Shown here: positions 37,250-50,503 of the stretch, piece by piece
How the letters are laid out: every line of letters starts with the position of its first letter
Position numbering within the stretch: position 1 is the stretch's first letter
Origin: Lamellibrachia satsuma
Lineage: Eukaryota; Annelida; Polychaeta; Sabellida; Siboglinidae
Assembly (NCBI GenBank): GCA_033239005.1
Contig: BSQZ01000004.1
Span: forward strand, 14,169,507 to 14,233,506
Direction: 5' to 3'
Length of the DNA stretch: 64,000 bases
Program-made: the position numbers and the translations under genes
Notes under the pieces: generated by a model
The model's input: only the letters and a program-made list of their open reading frames with translations
Database searches by the model: none
What the model was told of the DNA's origin: nothing

Positions 37250-37550
37250 AAGTTCTTACAGAGCATGATGGTCAGCTCAAAATGCTAAAACACACGTGAC
37301 AAACCTGTCAATTCCAACACCAACTCAACTTCACCTGGAAGCATTCAGCCATGCTGAAATAACTGCACAATGTCCTATAACCTGTTTGTCTATAGCCAGG
37401 CACTTACTTATACAGCCGGGTGAACTGAGGCAGTTGGAAGTGAACTAAATTCCCCACACCTTGACATTACAGCAAGAGGAATAAAACGCCAGTCTTCTAG
37501 ATTGAGAGTCCAACATCAACTACTGTGTCCCATGACCATGAGTAAGACTA
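37250..37550 (-). mobile_element. SINE family B, copy 1 (degraded)
   Basis: It matches the copy at 46805-47140 in blocks (TTCCAACACCAACTCAACTT, GGAAGCATTCAGCCA, ACTGCACAA, then TATACAGCCGGGTGAACTGA). The tRNA-like head, at the 37500-37545 end, is degenerate. Confidence 0.7.
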
Positions 37551-38655
37551 CACATTTACATCCGATGAGCAAATTGCATATCCTGGATGTCAGAAGTTGC
37601 ATGACAATCCGTGATGTCATTTTGACAGTCTGCACATAAAGCAGATCATTTATATAAAATGGATAAGAGCTTATTCCTCAATTCAATATTTTGCCCGTCT
37701 CGATTTAGAACCATTTCATACACAAATCAAATCTCCCTAGTATCCACTATGACTTGCTAGCTCATTTGTGCAAATGTGTTATTTACTCTGATAAATTCTA
37801 TATTCCAATCAATTCTGTTGGAAAATTCTCAAAAATTCTATAAAAATATATATAAAATAATTCTTTAAAATATAAAAAAAATAAATAAAAAAAAATTTCT
37901 TACAAATTCTCAAAAATCTCTACAATGACAGATACAGTGTAAATTAAAATCCTTCTGTATCCACCACACCCCACCCACATCAACCAGGATGCCTGGGCAG
38001 ATGATTTAGCACATGCAGGCCTGTCTAGTCCCACCCCAGCCAGTCAGCCATAAACCCAGCAGCAGACACTAGGCAGAGACCAGACCACCCTACCTGTGAA
38101 GTCTTCAGCTGCAACAGTCTGTGTTCAGTTCCCAATAACTTCACTCTAACAGCAATAAACCCCCATAAATCACCACTCAGCCCTAGCCTCTGGCGCAAAC
38201 CCACAGACCGAATCCCTGAACAGGAATCAACCTGCTCCAAGCGTGATTAATGGCAGAGTTATTTCCTAGCCAAGGCAGTCATTTCCTGGGTTCCTATCCA
38301 GTGGTCCTGGTTCAATTGCCAAAACTGTTTGATTGAAAACAACATCACTGGAAGTTCAATAATTTCAAAAAAAAAGCTGGAATGGAATGAAAAATTCTTC
38401 AAAGGAGGGAAGTGTGTGCCTCAGGCTTTGAATGCAAGTAAAGTACGACTTCAAGACGGTTTTGAAAAGGGCGTACACAATCAGCCAGGGATTTCTGGGA
38501 TGATTCCTGAAAAATTCTTTCAAAATGCAGGGTTCGTTTGATCGCCCAGCCCCCCCAGGACTGGCATGGAGTTTACCACATGGGTTTGTTTGGGACATCT
38601 CGGTAAGGAACCACATGGGTTGAATACTACAAACAAGTTTGAGCCTAATAATACA
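37551..38655. other. Gene-free stretch with a partial R1 repeat
   Basis: At about 37735-37780 a fragment of repeat family R1 is recognisable (CTAGTATCCACTATGACTTG, then AGCTCATTTGTGCAA). The rest holds nothing I can name. Confidence 0.45.
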
Positions 38656-38656
38656 T

Positions 38657-38719
<63 letters not shown>

Positions 38720-38724
38720 CACAC
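38656..38724 (+). repeat. (ACGC)n microsatellite
   Basis: About 17 nearly perfect copies of a GCAC/ACGC tetranucleotide. Both strands stay open through it (runs of ART/HARTHART and RACVRACV), which explains the long spurious frames here. Confidence 0.98.
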
Positions 38725-39763
38725 GCACAACAGTCTGTCCCAAATCAAGGCACAAGACCACCAAAAACTGGGTTCATACAACACTGAAATTCCCTGATAA
38801 ATTTTGTTTTAATTTCACAATCCACTAAGCAACAGCGGAGACAAGTCTAACAATAGGTTTTAAAGCTTACCAACTAAGTACTGTTTAACCTAATGACTTT
38901 ATTTTTGGTCTATGACCAATAATAACCAATTTTGTCATAAATGCTACACACTCTGCCTTCAAATGTCTCCTATATTTTATAGCAGGAATATACTCCATTC
39001 AGTTAGTCTCAAATTACGAGGTTACATACTCAACAGAGCAATTCTCAGATTGCGTGACTTTTGCCATTGGAAACAAAACGTGGCTCTCCCAGGCTTGAAA
39101 AACAATTATCTTCATGTCATGACTGTCTATAACCGTGGGAATTTTGTGTGTATGAAACAGCGAAAAATGTCTACAGAACCACAGACCTATTACCCTATTG
39201 TACCTGAGGTAAAGTTGGTGCAGCCGTGTACTTAGGACTTACTTCTAAATGCCAACAGTGCACCCTAGTACAGGTTGTGACAAACTGACTGGTCTCACAG
39301 TCACACAATTATAGGTACGCCCACTTTTAATTTACTCATTTGTTATTTAACTTACCAGAATCTGTGTTTAGTTTACCGTTGCTGTTGCCAAAAGGCACCC
39401 AAAAAACACTTGGTAAAACGCTTAGGTTAGTTCTTACGACAGTAGACAAACAGGAAATATTTAAATTAGTTTTGAAACCTTTCAGAGGCAATGTATTCTC
39501 CTGGACGTAGCTCTTAAGATGAAAGTAACATTTAGTTTTATACCGTATTGATTGGTTAACTCTAAAAAAATATTGACACAATGTCCAAAGATTGGAATTG
39601 GAACAAGTTATACTTAAGAGTACTAAATATATAAATATTTATGATCTTTTATATTTTCTTGTGTTCAGTGTTAATCATTACAATGAAAAGCCAATAATCA
39701 ACACTGTCAAAGCGGGCCTTAATGAGCCTTTCTCATGTGTACAAAATCTTGATTGGCATCCTG
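38725..39763. other. Gene-free stretch, nothing recognised
   Basis: A 107-codon plus-strand open stretch at 38912-39235 is unrecognised and probably chance. Confidence 0.4.
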
Positions 39764-41096
39764 TCGTGTACCGAACACAATGACACAGCCAAGACACAAG
39801 CTGCCTCTCTCTGTCATCCTGTCGTTCCAACACTGGAGACAGCCAAGTGATGTGTACGGAACACAATGACACAGCCCAGACACAAACTGCATCTATCTGT
39901 CATACTGTCGATCTACTACTACAGACAGTCAAGTGATGTGTACGGAACAGTGACACTGCCCGAGATACAAACTGCTTCTATCTGTCATCCTATGGTTCTA
40001 CACTGGAGACAGCCAAGTGATGTGTAAGGAACACAGTGACACAGCCAGAGACAGAAACTGCCTCTATCTGTCATCCTATTGTTCTACCACTGGAGACAGC
40101 CAAGTGATGTGTAAGGAACACAGTGACACAGCCAGAGACAGAAACTGCCTCTATCTGTCATCCTATTGTTCTACCACTGGAGACAGCCAAGTGATGTGTA
40201 CGGAACACAGTGACACAGCCCGAGACACAAACTGCCTCTATCTGTCATCCTTTTGTTCTACTACTAGAGAAAGCCAAGTGATGTGAACACAGTGACACAG
40301 CCAGAGACACAAACTGCCTCTATCAGTCATCCTATTGTTCTAGTACTAGAGAAAGCCAAGTGATGTGAACACAGTGACACAGCCAGAGACACAAACTGCC
40401 TCTATCTGTCATCCTATTGTTCTACCACTGGAGACAGCCAAGTGATGTGTATGGAACACAGTGACACAGCCAGAGACACAAACTGCCTCTATCTGTCATC
40501 CTATTGTTCTACCACTGGAGACAGCCAAGTGATGTATATCGAACACAGTGACACAGCCAGAGACACAAACTGCCTCTATCTGTCATCCTATTGTTCTACC
40601 ACTGGAGACAGCCAAGTGATGTATACGGAACACAGTGACACAGCCTGAGACACAAACTGCCTCTATCTGTCATCCTATTGTTCTACTACTAGAGACAGCC
40701 AAGTGATGTGAACACAGTGACACAGCCAGAGACACAAACTGCCTCTATTTGTCATCCTATTGTTCTACCACTGGAGACAGCCAAGTGATGTATATCGAAC
40801 ACAGTGACACAGCCAGAGACACAAACTGCCTCTATCTGTCATCCTATTGTTCTACCACTGGAGACAGCCAAGTGATGTGTACGGAACACAGTGACACAGC
40901 CAGAGACACAAACTGCCTCTATCTGTCATCCTATTGTTCTACTACTAGAGACAGCCAAGTGATGTGAACACAGTGACACAACCAGAGACACAAACTGCCT
41001 CTATTTGTCATCCTATTGTTCTACCACTGGAGACAGCCAAGTGATGTATATCGAACACAGTGACACAGACAGAGACACAAACTGCCTCTATCTGTC
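39764..41096 (+). repeat. 87-bp satellite array, about 16 units, with higher-order structure
   Basis: The unit includes GAACACAGTGACACAGCCAG, AAACTGCCTCTATCTGTCAT and GGAGACAGCCAAGTGATGTG. Most units are 87 bp, which is exactly 29 codons, so runs of units stay open. Several units lack five bases after GATGTG (82 bp; near 40277, 40362, 40702, 40959) and break the frame. The block beginning at about 40702 with the 82-bp variant, a CTATTTGTC variant and a TATATCGAAC variant reappears at about 40959, which shows multi-unit duplication. The outer left units are more diverged. Confidence 0.95.
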
Positions 41097-43285
41097 ATTA
41101 GGGGATGGATCACTGTTTCACTTCCAGGTTCATGGCATATGAATAAAGTGCCAGTAATTTTGAGATGATCCCCTTTGGCATTTTTTGTCTGGAAAATAAT
41201 TTTTGAACATATTTGCTGACAAAGGCACTTACATTGTGCACAGATTAATTTTCTAATGCATGACTGGCAACATATGCGTGTACCAGTGACTGTAGGGTCC
41301 CTTGGGCATGAAGACATAATGTAGTTGTTTTGGACATCATTAAATGGGGAGCATCGTGTTTACAATCAATATAAACTCCAGCAAAGCCCAACTTTCCGCA
41401 ATCTACCACTACCCTATAACCACCCCACCTGGGAACAACAGAGATATGAGAAAATGGGGTGATCCACCAGTACAAACAATAGTCAAGTACACTGTTACCC
41501 TTCTCTAAGGGCCTACCTTGTTTACACGCTCAAGCATTGTTTGTTTATCAATAAATATCAACAGGCCTGACCTCAGCATTTATAGGCAGGCAATAATAAA
41601 CAAAGGCACACACTTAGTATCACTTTCACCTTTGACCTCATATCTCAACCTGTGTCTATATATTCAACTTTCAATCAGATTTCTTCAATCACGTTTATGT
41701 TCCGTTTCTTATCAGCATTTATATGTGAAATCTACTATTGCTTTCTGCCCATGTCCACCGTTTTTATTAACTTGAACTACAATTGCCACTACTGGACAGA
41801 GATGTAAAGGTTAGTTACAATGACCACAATGACCACAATAAAGGAGAGAATGTAACAGTGTAGATATTATCTCACCCAATACTTTCAGCAGCAAAACAAA
41901 AACTTTAAATATTTTTGTTCTAGAGTCATTAAGTCTATTTAAAGGTTCTGATGTCATGTGAATTTAAATACACCAGTTCTAACTGCGTCAAGTTTGTAGT
42001 AAACATATATTGAACTGTTTCGTTTACTTCGTAATTACCAGTGTTGCACAATATTAGTGGTATACTGGTATATTGTGGTATTTTTTCCAAGCGATATGTA
42101 TCACGATATGCCTTCAACGTACCAGTATGTAGGGGTCTACTGTTTTTATTTTTACATTTCCAACTTGTAAAAATTTAGCTTAATGAGTAATTATGAGTTA
42201 TGACTCAACCAGATCCAGTTACTAATCTTTATTATTATTATTTATTCATGGTTCAGGTTTAAGTAATTTATTTTTGGAGTTTAACTTCAGGTATACCAGA
42301 CATGACTGTTGTCTTTGTGTGTTTAATTAGTTACGAAATGCAATGCACAATTAAAGTTATTAAACATTCTTTGTATTTTCCATATTTCCAACTACAGCTA
42401 CAACTTACCAAAAATTACTTTTACAGATTAAAACAGTTGTTTAATAATTATTTAATATAAATATCAGTCAGACATGTTAAAATACAATATAGCACAACAG
42501 GTTAAGCCATCTTATAGCTTAACAAAAACAACTACAATATATTGCAATACATATCACAATACAATCCTCTGTATCGCAGTAGTTTGGCAATATCCAACCC
42601 TGATAATTACTGGACATTCATCCAGAAACGACCATGATGAGTGCAACAAATTCCTATAGAAATGTGTGGAAACTGCGCAGTTTGTTGTTTACATTATACT
42701 ACAAAAACCACAAACTGATTTACCCTGCAGCTAAACAATTTATATAAATAAAAAAATCTACCCTAAAAATAGCTGCATGGCAGAATTCAAGGTGCAAACT
42801 TTCACACGACTTCCAAGACAAAAAGGTAAACGGAACTGCACCATCCCTTAACGTCGACGCACTGTACCGATGTTATCACGCCCAATGTAATGGCATCATT
42901 ATGTATAATGACGAAGCACAAACACCCGATGCTATAATTGTACCTTGCAATATGCGTGATGTGCGAACTTACACACCATCCACCCCATTGAGGATGACAG
43001 AGATAGGGTTACCCATCCTACCCCATACTTATGAAGCTGTAAAGGTCAACCCCGTCTACCTGTCAGCCTGGCTTTTTCTGCCTGACTGTATGTCTGTCAG
43101 CATTCATTTTCCCCAAATTATATAACTCTGAGTGTGACACTTATACCCGTTTGCCCTCCTACCTGTCACAGCCCACCCCTTCACACACCTCGTCACCCCA
43201 CCTGTCTGTCTGTTGTACTAACTGTCCGTCTGTGTGTCTATCATCCCAACCAAGTCTGTCTGCATATGCCTATCATTCAAAAGAT
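41097..43285. other. Gene-free stretch, nothing recognised
   Basis: AT-rich after 41800. No supported exon or repeat. A minus-strand stretch at 41100-41475 is open in two overlapping frames but not recognised. Confidence 0.4.
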
Positions 43286-43492
43286 ATGTCTGTCTGTCTG
43301 TCATCCTAAATGTATGTATGTCATCCTAAATGTCTGTCTGTCTGTCATCCCAACTGTCTGTCTGTCTGTCATCCTAAATGTCTGTCTGTCCATCATCCCA
43401 ATTGTCTGTCTGTCTGTCATCCTAAATGTCTGTCTGTCTGTCATCCCAATGCTCTGTCTGTGTGTGATCCAAACTGTCTGTCTGTTTTTAGG
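43286..43492 (+). repeat. 24-bp minisatellite (TGTC-rich)
   Basis: The unit is CATCCTAAATGTCTGTCTGT plus CTGT, about 8 copies, alternating CCTAAATG and CCCAACTG forms. Because the unit is 8 codons long, two frames stay open (CLSVCHPN repeats). These frames are not genes. Confidence 0.9.
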
Positions 43493-46400
43493 CTGGCTGT
43501 CTATCTGTCAGCCTGCTTGCCCGCCTGGCCTGCCCGTCATCCGCCCATCCATTCGCATGATTGACACGTGTATAAATATGTGTCTACATTCATATGACTG
43601 GTTGCATAAGAATGCCGTGCATGAACAAGGACAGTGTGCATGTGTGTGCATGTTACATGTGTGAATGAATGTCCATGAAAGTTTTTGTGTCAAATGTACT
43701 GCAATGTATGCATGTTCCTCAATGCATGCATGCATGTTCCTCCATGCATGCAAGCGTACATGCATATGGCTTTTTAAACTACGCAGAAATATTTTTCTAC
43801 AACTTTTTCTATACAGGTAAGTGTGCAGACACCTACATATATATATTTGTAAATTAGCAACTGCATACGGCCTGTGTGCGCATGTGTGCACCACATTGTG
43901 GACATGCATGCATGTACGTGCACGCAGTAAGATTGTTTCCATACCAGCAACGCACACGGTTCGCTTGATAACAAATCTTTTCATGTCGACATACCTGTGT
44001 CCACAACCCAATACAAATGACATATCCCTCGGCACACTCCAAAAACACCGACAGAAGATACTATCACGCATAATTGCGCACGCTGTGCATTTTCCCACAC
44101 ACCGATCATAATGTCCATTCATCAGGGTGCAATATTCACTCGGTCTGTGACACCGGATGTGACAAGCAAAATGGCAAGCGACATTAATTACAACCACAGT
44201 TGTACACCGAGTTGGAAAACCACACTAATCACACCAGATTTATTTCATCGTTGGATCCATAATATCATTATGGATCTGATAACGATAATTAACCCATTCA
44301 TCCCAAGTCAAATACAGAATTAACCTATTGATGTCAGACTAACGAGATCATATATTTGTCGACCTTCATCTAAACTGCCACTCAGCTGAAAGCAGTGATA
44401 TTACATTGTCATGACATTCATTAGCAGCTGCTAAAACAATGCTGACATTAATACTGACAATACAAGTATTCAATAAAACTACACCACTCGCGGTACAAAT
44501 ATTAACAGATATTAGTCGCCTACTCTTGCTCTTTGTAATTAATTGGCGATACATTATTGTTTTTTGACAGATTGTAATACTCTGCCTCACAGTGACATAA
44601 AAGAAAAATGTTAATGGTAAATCTACAAGCATCGGTGATCAAAGCTTCAAACATCAAAAGGTAGACGATATTCCTGCAAATCACCTCACCTGACAAAAGA
44701 AACATCACTGCTGACCCATTCCTAGTGCAATACATCAGAGGAACACAGAATACCCACGCATTCTGGAATCACATGCACTTTAGAAAGACAGACAGAGATT
44801 ATATCTATAAGGGTTTTTTATCTGGGCTCTGCCATACAAAAAGGGAATGCTCAGAGACAGAAAAAGTCAGTGCACTGTGCGAAGTCTTGGGGCAGGAAAC
44901 ATGAAGCATGAGCGATGGCCAAAAAAAAGGAAATGGTGCACTACCGCAATGAGAAGCGAGAAATGTTTTTGCAGAGCCATAAACTTCCTTCCATGAAAGG
45001 GGCAGGAACACGTAAAGGGGCAGTTAGGATGTGAACCACAAACACTCCAGATAAACACAGGGTAGGCATATTTTGCTTCTTGTTTCCTAATGAGTGATTT
45101 AATAATGGTGCAGTTTCTGCAGGTCCTGTGATCTGTGCACTGCTACTGTCTTACTAGATAACTGGAAAATTGTAAGATGACATTTGATAGGGACTGATTT
45201 TGGTGAATTAAAATAACTTGGTTTTACCATTTTGGGCATTACTTGTCTACTTTTTGTTCCTGCAGTTGAACAAGGACGTTTTAGGAACTTATTGGAATTC
45301 ACACCAGTAAGAAATAATACAACTTTGCTTTCTTCTGAAGGCTGCGTCTTCTCTCCTTAGCTCGTTAGCGTGTTCATACATCTGTTAACAACTTTTGCAT
45401 TGTATATCGTTTTTGAGACTGCCAAAATCCTTTTATTTTGTTGGACCTTGAAGCTCAGATTTAGGTGCCATAGAATTGTTCATACTATTACAATTTAATA
45501 AAGAAAACTCTGAACTAATTAATCTTTGCTGTAGTTTCTCTTACCGAATCACCAATTTTCTCTGTAGCTATAAAATAACTCATTTCAACAATCAACATTG
45601 GGTTGTAGAGAAAAACAGGACCCAAAGTTCATGCTGCACTTGTGAGGTTTATGAATGATATATGAATGATATATTTTCTAGCAGACAGAGTTTTTCTAAC
45701 TGACGGTGAACAAGCTGTGTTTGACCAACACGTCCTCCTGCCGCTAGCCTCGTTCCCAGCACCACTCTTGTGTCCACTGGGCCTAATGTTTACATTGCCA
45801 CAAGAAATACCAAAATCACCCAAATTGGAGGCAGTTAGCATAACTGAGCCTAACAATGACCCTGCCCGACAATTGAAGTTTATTGCGCTTGAAGTGTTCC
45901 GTCATACACTATTGTTGTAACACAAGACCACCAGAGAGCTGCTGTGCCGGGCGGTCCCATCTGAGGAATGATTAGCAATATCCTCAGGCAATAATGACGA
46001 TAATTAACACATATGAATACACGTCAATTTGGCATATGAGGCACAATCAGGCTACATCGATATTATAATCAGTAAAATGATCAAGAGAACGTTATAATAC
46101 ACCTGCTGAGGAATGTTTGTCATGATTTTTGCATGTTCCACAGCATTCTGAACAACTTAGATACCGCTTTATCATGCAGTGCAGCCACTGGGCAATTATA
46201 CATAGGATGATTTTGATTCTTCCAATGATACCTGTTTCTGAATAGAAAATTCAAACTGCTGCTGCATTCAAATTTCACAACTTCGCACATTGTGTGGTGG
46301 ACATGGTGATCTATGGCTAACCACCAAGACCATGCCACAAGTTCCTAGAACTCAGCACAGACAATTCTGCTACTCACCTCACATGGGGACATGACTTAAT

Positions 46401-46800
46401 GAATGAATGCATGACCATGAGAAATGCCTGGAGACAGGTCGATTGGCCCCTTATGCAGACAGCAGTCTAGCCAAGAATGTGGGATCAAAGTTAGTGGTAA
46501 TCCAACACATATTCTGCAATGCCAATTGTTGTTTATGACTGCCTGTGTTCCTAAATAAGAACAGCAAATTTAGAAGTGCAATTGACATAGCATGGCAGAT
46601 TATGTATAATGACAAGTTTGATCTTACATCAAACACAGCTATGACTTGCCTGTCAATCCACATGTCTAGAAGTCATTCCTAATAGGTCATTCCTGCTCTT
46701 TGATGTCACTTTGACCAGTTGGTTTGTCTGTATTAATCCTCACCCATACAGTGTCTGTCAATGGCTACTGAGTAATCCAGGCCTTGTTTCTTTTGTTAAA
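43493..46800. other. Gene-free stretch, nothing recognised
   Basis: At 43660-43930 the DNA is rich in TGCATG words. A 229-codon minus-strand open frame at 43508-44197 crosses this simple sequence and looks spurious. Other short frames (for example 45666-45920) are not recognised. Confidence 0.45.
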
Positions 46801-46804
46801 AAGG

Positions 46805-47140
46805 TAAGCCCTTACATAGCGCAGTATCCATTCCTTGGGACCTCTCAAAGCACTTTATAGTTCACCACTTCACCTATGGGCAGACTTGTTCATTCCAACA
46901 CCAGCTCAACTCCCCCAGGAAGCATTCAGCCACACTGCAATTACTGCACAAATACTACTCATTTAATTACCTCCACCACTATCTATAGCCTGATACTCAT
47001 TTATACAGTTAAGTGAACTGAGGCAATGTGGACTGGACAAAACTGCCCAAGTTTTGAAGCAGCAGCAAGAGGATTTGAACCACGGGTTTCGCAATGGAGA
47101 GTCTGGGGTTCCAACCACTAAACCACTGCATCCCACACTA
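46805..47140 (-). mobile_element. SINE family B, copy 2
   Basis: The tRNA-like head is at the 47140 end. On the minus strand it reads A-box-like TGGTTTAGTGG and an exact B-box GGTTCAAATCC (complement of 47071-47081). The body includes CATTGCCTCAGTTCACTTAA and the tail region has AGCACTTT-type words (AAGTGCTTTGAGAGG region). It is better preserved than the copy at 37250. Confidence 0.8.
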
Positions 47141-47179
47141 CCCCATGCTCTCCCCTCATGTCCCAATTAAATTTCTCCA

Positions 47180-47575
47180 AACCTCCCAACTATATCCCTC
47201 CATTCCTCCCAACCGTATCTCTCCATTCCTTCCAACCGTATCCCTCCATTCCTCCCAACTGTATCCCTCCATTCCTCCCAACTGTATCCATCCATTCCTC
47301 CCAACTGTATCCCTCCATTCCTCCCAACTGTATCCCTCCATTCCTCCCAACTGTATCCCTCCATTCCTTGCAACTGTATCCCTCCATTCCTCCCAACTGT
47401 ATCCCTCCATTCCTCTCGACTGTATCCCTCCATTCCTCCCAACTGTATCCTTCCATTCCTCCCAACTGTATCCCTCCATTCCTCCCGACTGTATCCCTCC
47501 ATTCCTCCCAACTGTATCCTTCCATTCCTCCCAACTGTATCCCTCCATTCCTCCCAACTGTATCCCTCCATTCTT
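47180..47575 (+). repeat. 23-bp minisatellite, about 17 copies
   Basis: The unit is AACTGTATCCCTCCATTCCT followed by CCC. Since 23 is not a multiple of 3 and the unit has no stops in most frames, several frames on both strands stay open for more than 130 codons with a 23-residue period. These are not genes. The array lies about 40 bases from the head of the family-B SINE. Confidence 0.97.
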
Positions 47576-48735
47576 GGAGCGCGTTGTAAGCGAGGCACAT
47601 TAGGTGTTCCCATATCTACAACCAGGGGACTACTAACCAACAGTGATCCACTGTCTATATGTGGTTAATATAGCTTATTAAACGAGTCAACTAGCATCAA
47701 TGTGTATTATTTCGGAACTGAATAAAATACCTGTATGCATAGTTGTTATGGAATAAATTTGCTACAATGAAGATGAACTGGTACAGATTGATTGACTAAC
47801 GCGATTCAGAAATAATAACCCGGATCTGAGTAACCGAACACGTATATGAGTTGACATGCGATTGATGCCAGTGCAGAACAAACATTGAAACAACACCTCG
47901 TCAGTCGTTCATTGTTCACCTAATGTTCATTGAGAACCGTCAAAGCAATTCTAAGTAGGTTTGACAAACACGAGCAAAACGCTAATTAGGAAATACACTG
48001 GTGCGGTGATCGTAGCGTCAGCATACGAACTCGGGTGAAACGCCATCCGAAAGACAGCTATTCTCATCCCCCCTGGCGGCAGAAAATCAGGGTCCACGAC
48101 CGATCGCATTATATGCGTATCTGCATTATAACAGGGCACGTAATAACGAGACCCGACTATATATCCCTCCAAACTATATCCATCCATTCCGCCACTGGAA
48201 GTCAGACCACTATTCTCAGTCCAGATGGGTGGGAATAGTGCCAGTACTAGAAACATATCAGCCTCTAATAGTCAGTTAGGACAAACAGGTGTAAATCCCC
48301 AAGAACTACCTTTCATATATTACCAGGTACATATATCATGACCATATTATAATATCATATTTCTATGTATTGTCTTTGTGAAGAAAATATAAACAAACAA
48401 AGCTTGCAGTATGATTAGTATTATGATTTACACTGTAGCCTGTAAGAGGTATTGCATGATCTATTCCACAAATTATGTTAATAAATTACAAACTATATTA
48501 CACACGGTGGTGTGAAAAGGTATCATTAGTGTCAATGCAGAGATATTAGAATGATCTCTCGCCATATTACGCCTTAACTAGCCACACCACTACGAACAAC
48601 TGTCGTGACTAGACGCAATATCCTACACTTTACGATGTTCTTCTCCATATTTAAATGGAAAGCCAGTCACACACACACTCACAGAGCGATGATCGCTCAG
48701 CTAGATTGCTTTGAATCTAATTTAATTTACATTGG
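47576..48735. other. Gene-free stretch with stray minisatellite monomers
   Basis: At 48159-48195 there are about one and a half isolated units resembling the 47.2 kb minisatellite (TATATCCCTCCAAACTATAT, then CCATCCATTCC). Nothing else is recognised. Confidence 0.5.
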
Positions 48736-48782
48736 AATTGGATAAATCAGTGTGCATTGGAATTGGATAAATCAGTGTGCAT
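48732..48782 (+). repeat. 26-bp direct duplication
   Basis: Two adjacent copies of ATTGGAATTGGATAAATCAG with TGTGC following each. A recent small tandem duplication. Confidence 0.85.
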
Positions 48783-49382
48783 GTTTTTGTTACTTTTTAC
48801 CAAATTAGTGCCTGTTCAATGCATTTAATTATGAGACAAACACTACTTCGTATAAGTCAAACTGAAAAATTGTTTTCTCAGAGAATGGGAGTTCTTGAAA
48901 GTGCCACTCATATGGGACTACACCATAGACACAAATATGGATTAAAAATATTGGCAAGACGAAAAAATATAAACAACGGTTCTAAATATATCACAATAAG
49001 TGACAGGCAGTATTTTATATTAATTTTATACCTATGATTGCATATTATATGTGAGGAAACACAAGATGGAAAGATATATTATATCACTCAAGATGGCAGG
49101 GAAAAGACATGGAAGGTGATAACATAAGTGGGAGTTGGACAATAAACGGAAGACGATGTCATCATGATGACGACAATGACGATGAATGATAAGATCCGTA
49201 TAATCTAAACTAGTGCAATTAAGAAATTAAACTACACAAGGCTTTCACTGCTTGTTTAAATACATAATAATTATACATGATATTGATGGAAAATGTTCAG
49301 ATAATATTTTTCACTTTACTGTTAGATATGCAGAAAGAAAGAGTAAACTAACGGTTTGGTTTTTCAAAGTTTTATGAATCAC

Positions 49383-49693
49383 TGGTTAATTTGACAAACA
49401 CCCCCCCCCGGCACTATTGGAGATGGTGCAACTTGGCTGACATTCAATGCCTTCTAGATTCTATCAATCTACTCAAATGCACAAAAACTGCCTGTCATTC
49501 AATTATTGCAAGATGCTATGCAAATGAGCCAATAAGTCGAAACAATGCAGTGAAGCAGAAACTATTAATGGAAGATAGCTGGGGCGAATGCAGAAGACTG
49601 AAATCACCCAAGCTGTGCCAGGTTTGTCATGCAAATCGGGATGTGTTTGTGATGAATCTCAGAGATCTATCATTGTCGCTACGAGTGAAATGA
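49383..49693 (+). other. Unassigned open stretch of about 100 codons with a CxxC
   Basis: Open on the plus strand and ending in a stop at 49691-49693. The translation is fairly protein-like and contains ECRRLKSPKLCQVCHANRDV, faintly like the beginning of an IAP-type RING finger, but the HxxC and later cysteines do not follow. It could be a decayed transposon or gene fragment. No function is claimed. Confidence 0.2.
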
Positions 49694-50372
49694 AATGTCA
49701 GTGAAAGTGGACAATGCCGTAGTGTTGTGCCTATTTGACGGCAACACACACGAAATTACTTTCACAAGAAAAAACCCATCTGCATAAGAAGAACTATCCT
49801 GAAATGAGTGCAAGGAAGAGTGTTTATCCAAATAAATCTCTCGCTCAGAATCAGCAGAACAAAGGTTTTACTTGTTTGAGTATTCACCCACCGGCAACGT
49901 TTTTCACCAGCGAAGGTGACACATTTGATTGCCACTAAAGATTTTTTATTACACTGATAAAAGGGTGAGTCGGTGACAAGCTTAGATCACCCCGCAGGGT
50001 GAAAGCAAAGGGGCAGCTCAGTGCAGGGTTTGACTGGAGCCAAAAGAAGATGCAGAGGTAACAGAGGATGAGACTGGATAAAGGTTTTGTTGATGGCAGA
50101 AATCGATGCTGATTATATTGATGAGAATGTTAGTGATAGCTGCTGCCTGCTGAAGGCGACACAGAAGAAGAGCTGTGCAAATATCTACCTAAAGAGACCA
50201 GCAGAGCAACTGATCAGACATGTTGAATCATCAAAGAAGAATTCACTATCAAACTGGCCATGAAGAAGATGGGTTCTTTTCTTTACAATGGCACATTACC
50301 CATCTTTTAGACTTTTAACGGCCTTATGTGGTGATCATAATCATGGCAAGATTCTTACCACCATCTTGTTGA
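49694..50372. other. Gene-free stretch, nothing recognised
   Basis: No supported feature. Confidence 0.4.
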
Positions 50373-50437
50373 TCAGTATCACTAAATAGCGATCATCACC
50401 GTTCTTCATAGATAATATAAATATAATATGTCATGTG

Positions 50438-50503
<66 letters not shown>

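Noticed and set aside
38365..38787. Open frames with RACVRACV or HARTHART repeats
   Set aside because: These are translations of the (ACGC)n microsatellite.
40017..40967. Open frames with 29-residue repeats as a possible repeat protein gene
   Set aside because: They come from the 87-bp satellite, are broken by 82-bp units, and have no flanking coding sequence.
39764..41096. CRISPR-like array
   Set aside because: Units are head-to-tail without unique spacers and the DNA is animal nuclear. The same applies to the 23-, 24- and 64-bp arrays.
43508..44197. A 229-codon minus-strand open frame
   Set aside because: It runs through TGTC- and TGCATG-rich simple sequence, is made of His/Cys/Met-rich low-complexity residues, and resembles no family.
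47156..47640. Long open frames of 133-169 codons on both strands
   Set aside because: They are all products of the 23-bp minisatellite, which lacks stops in most frames.
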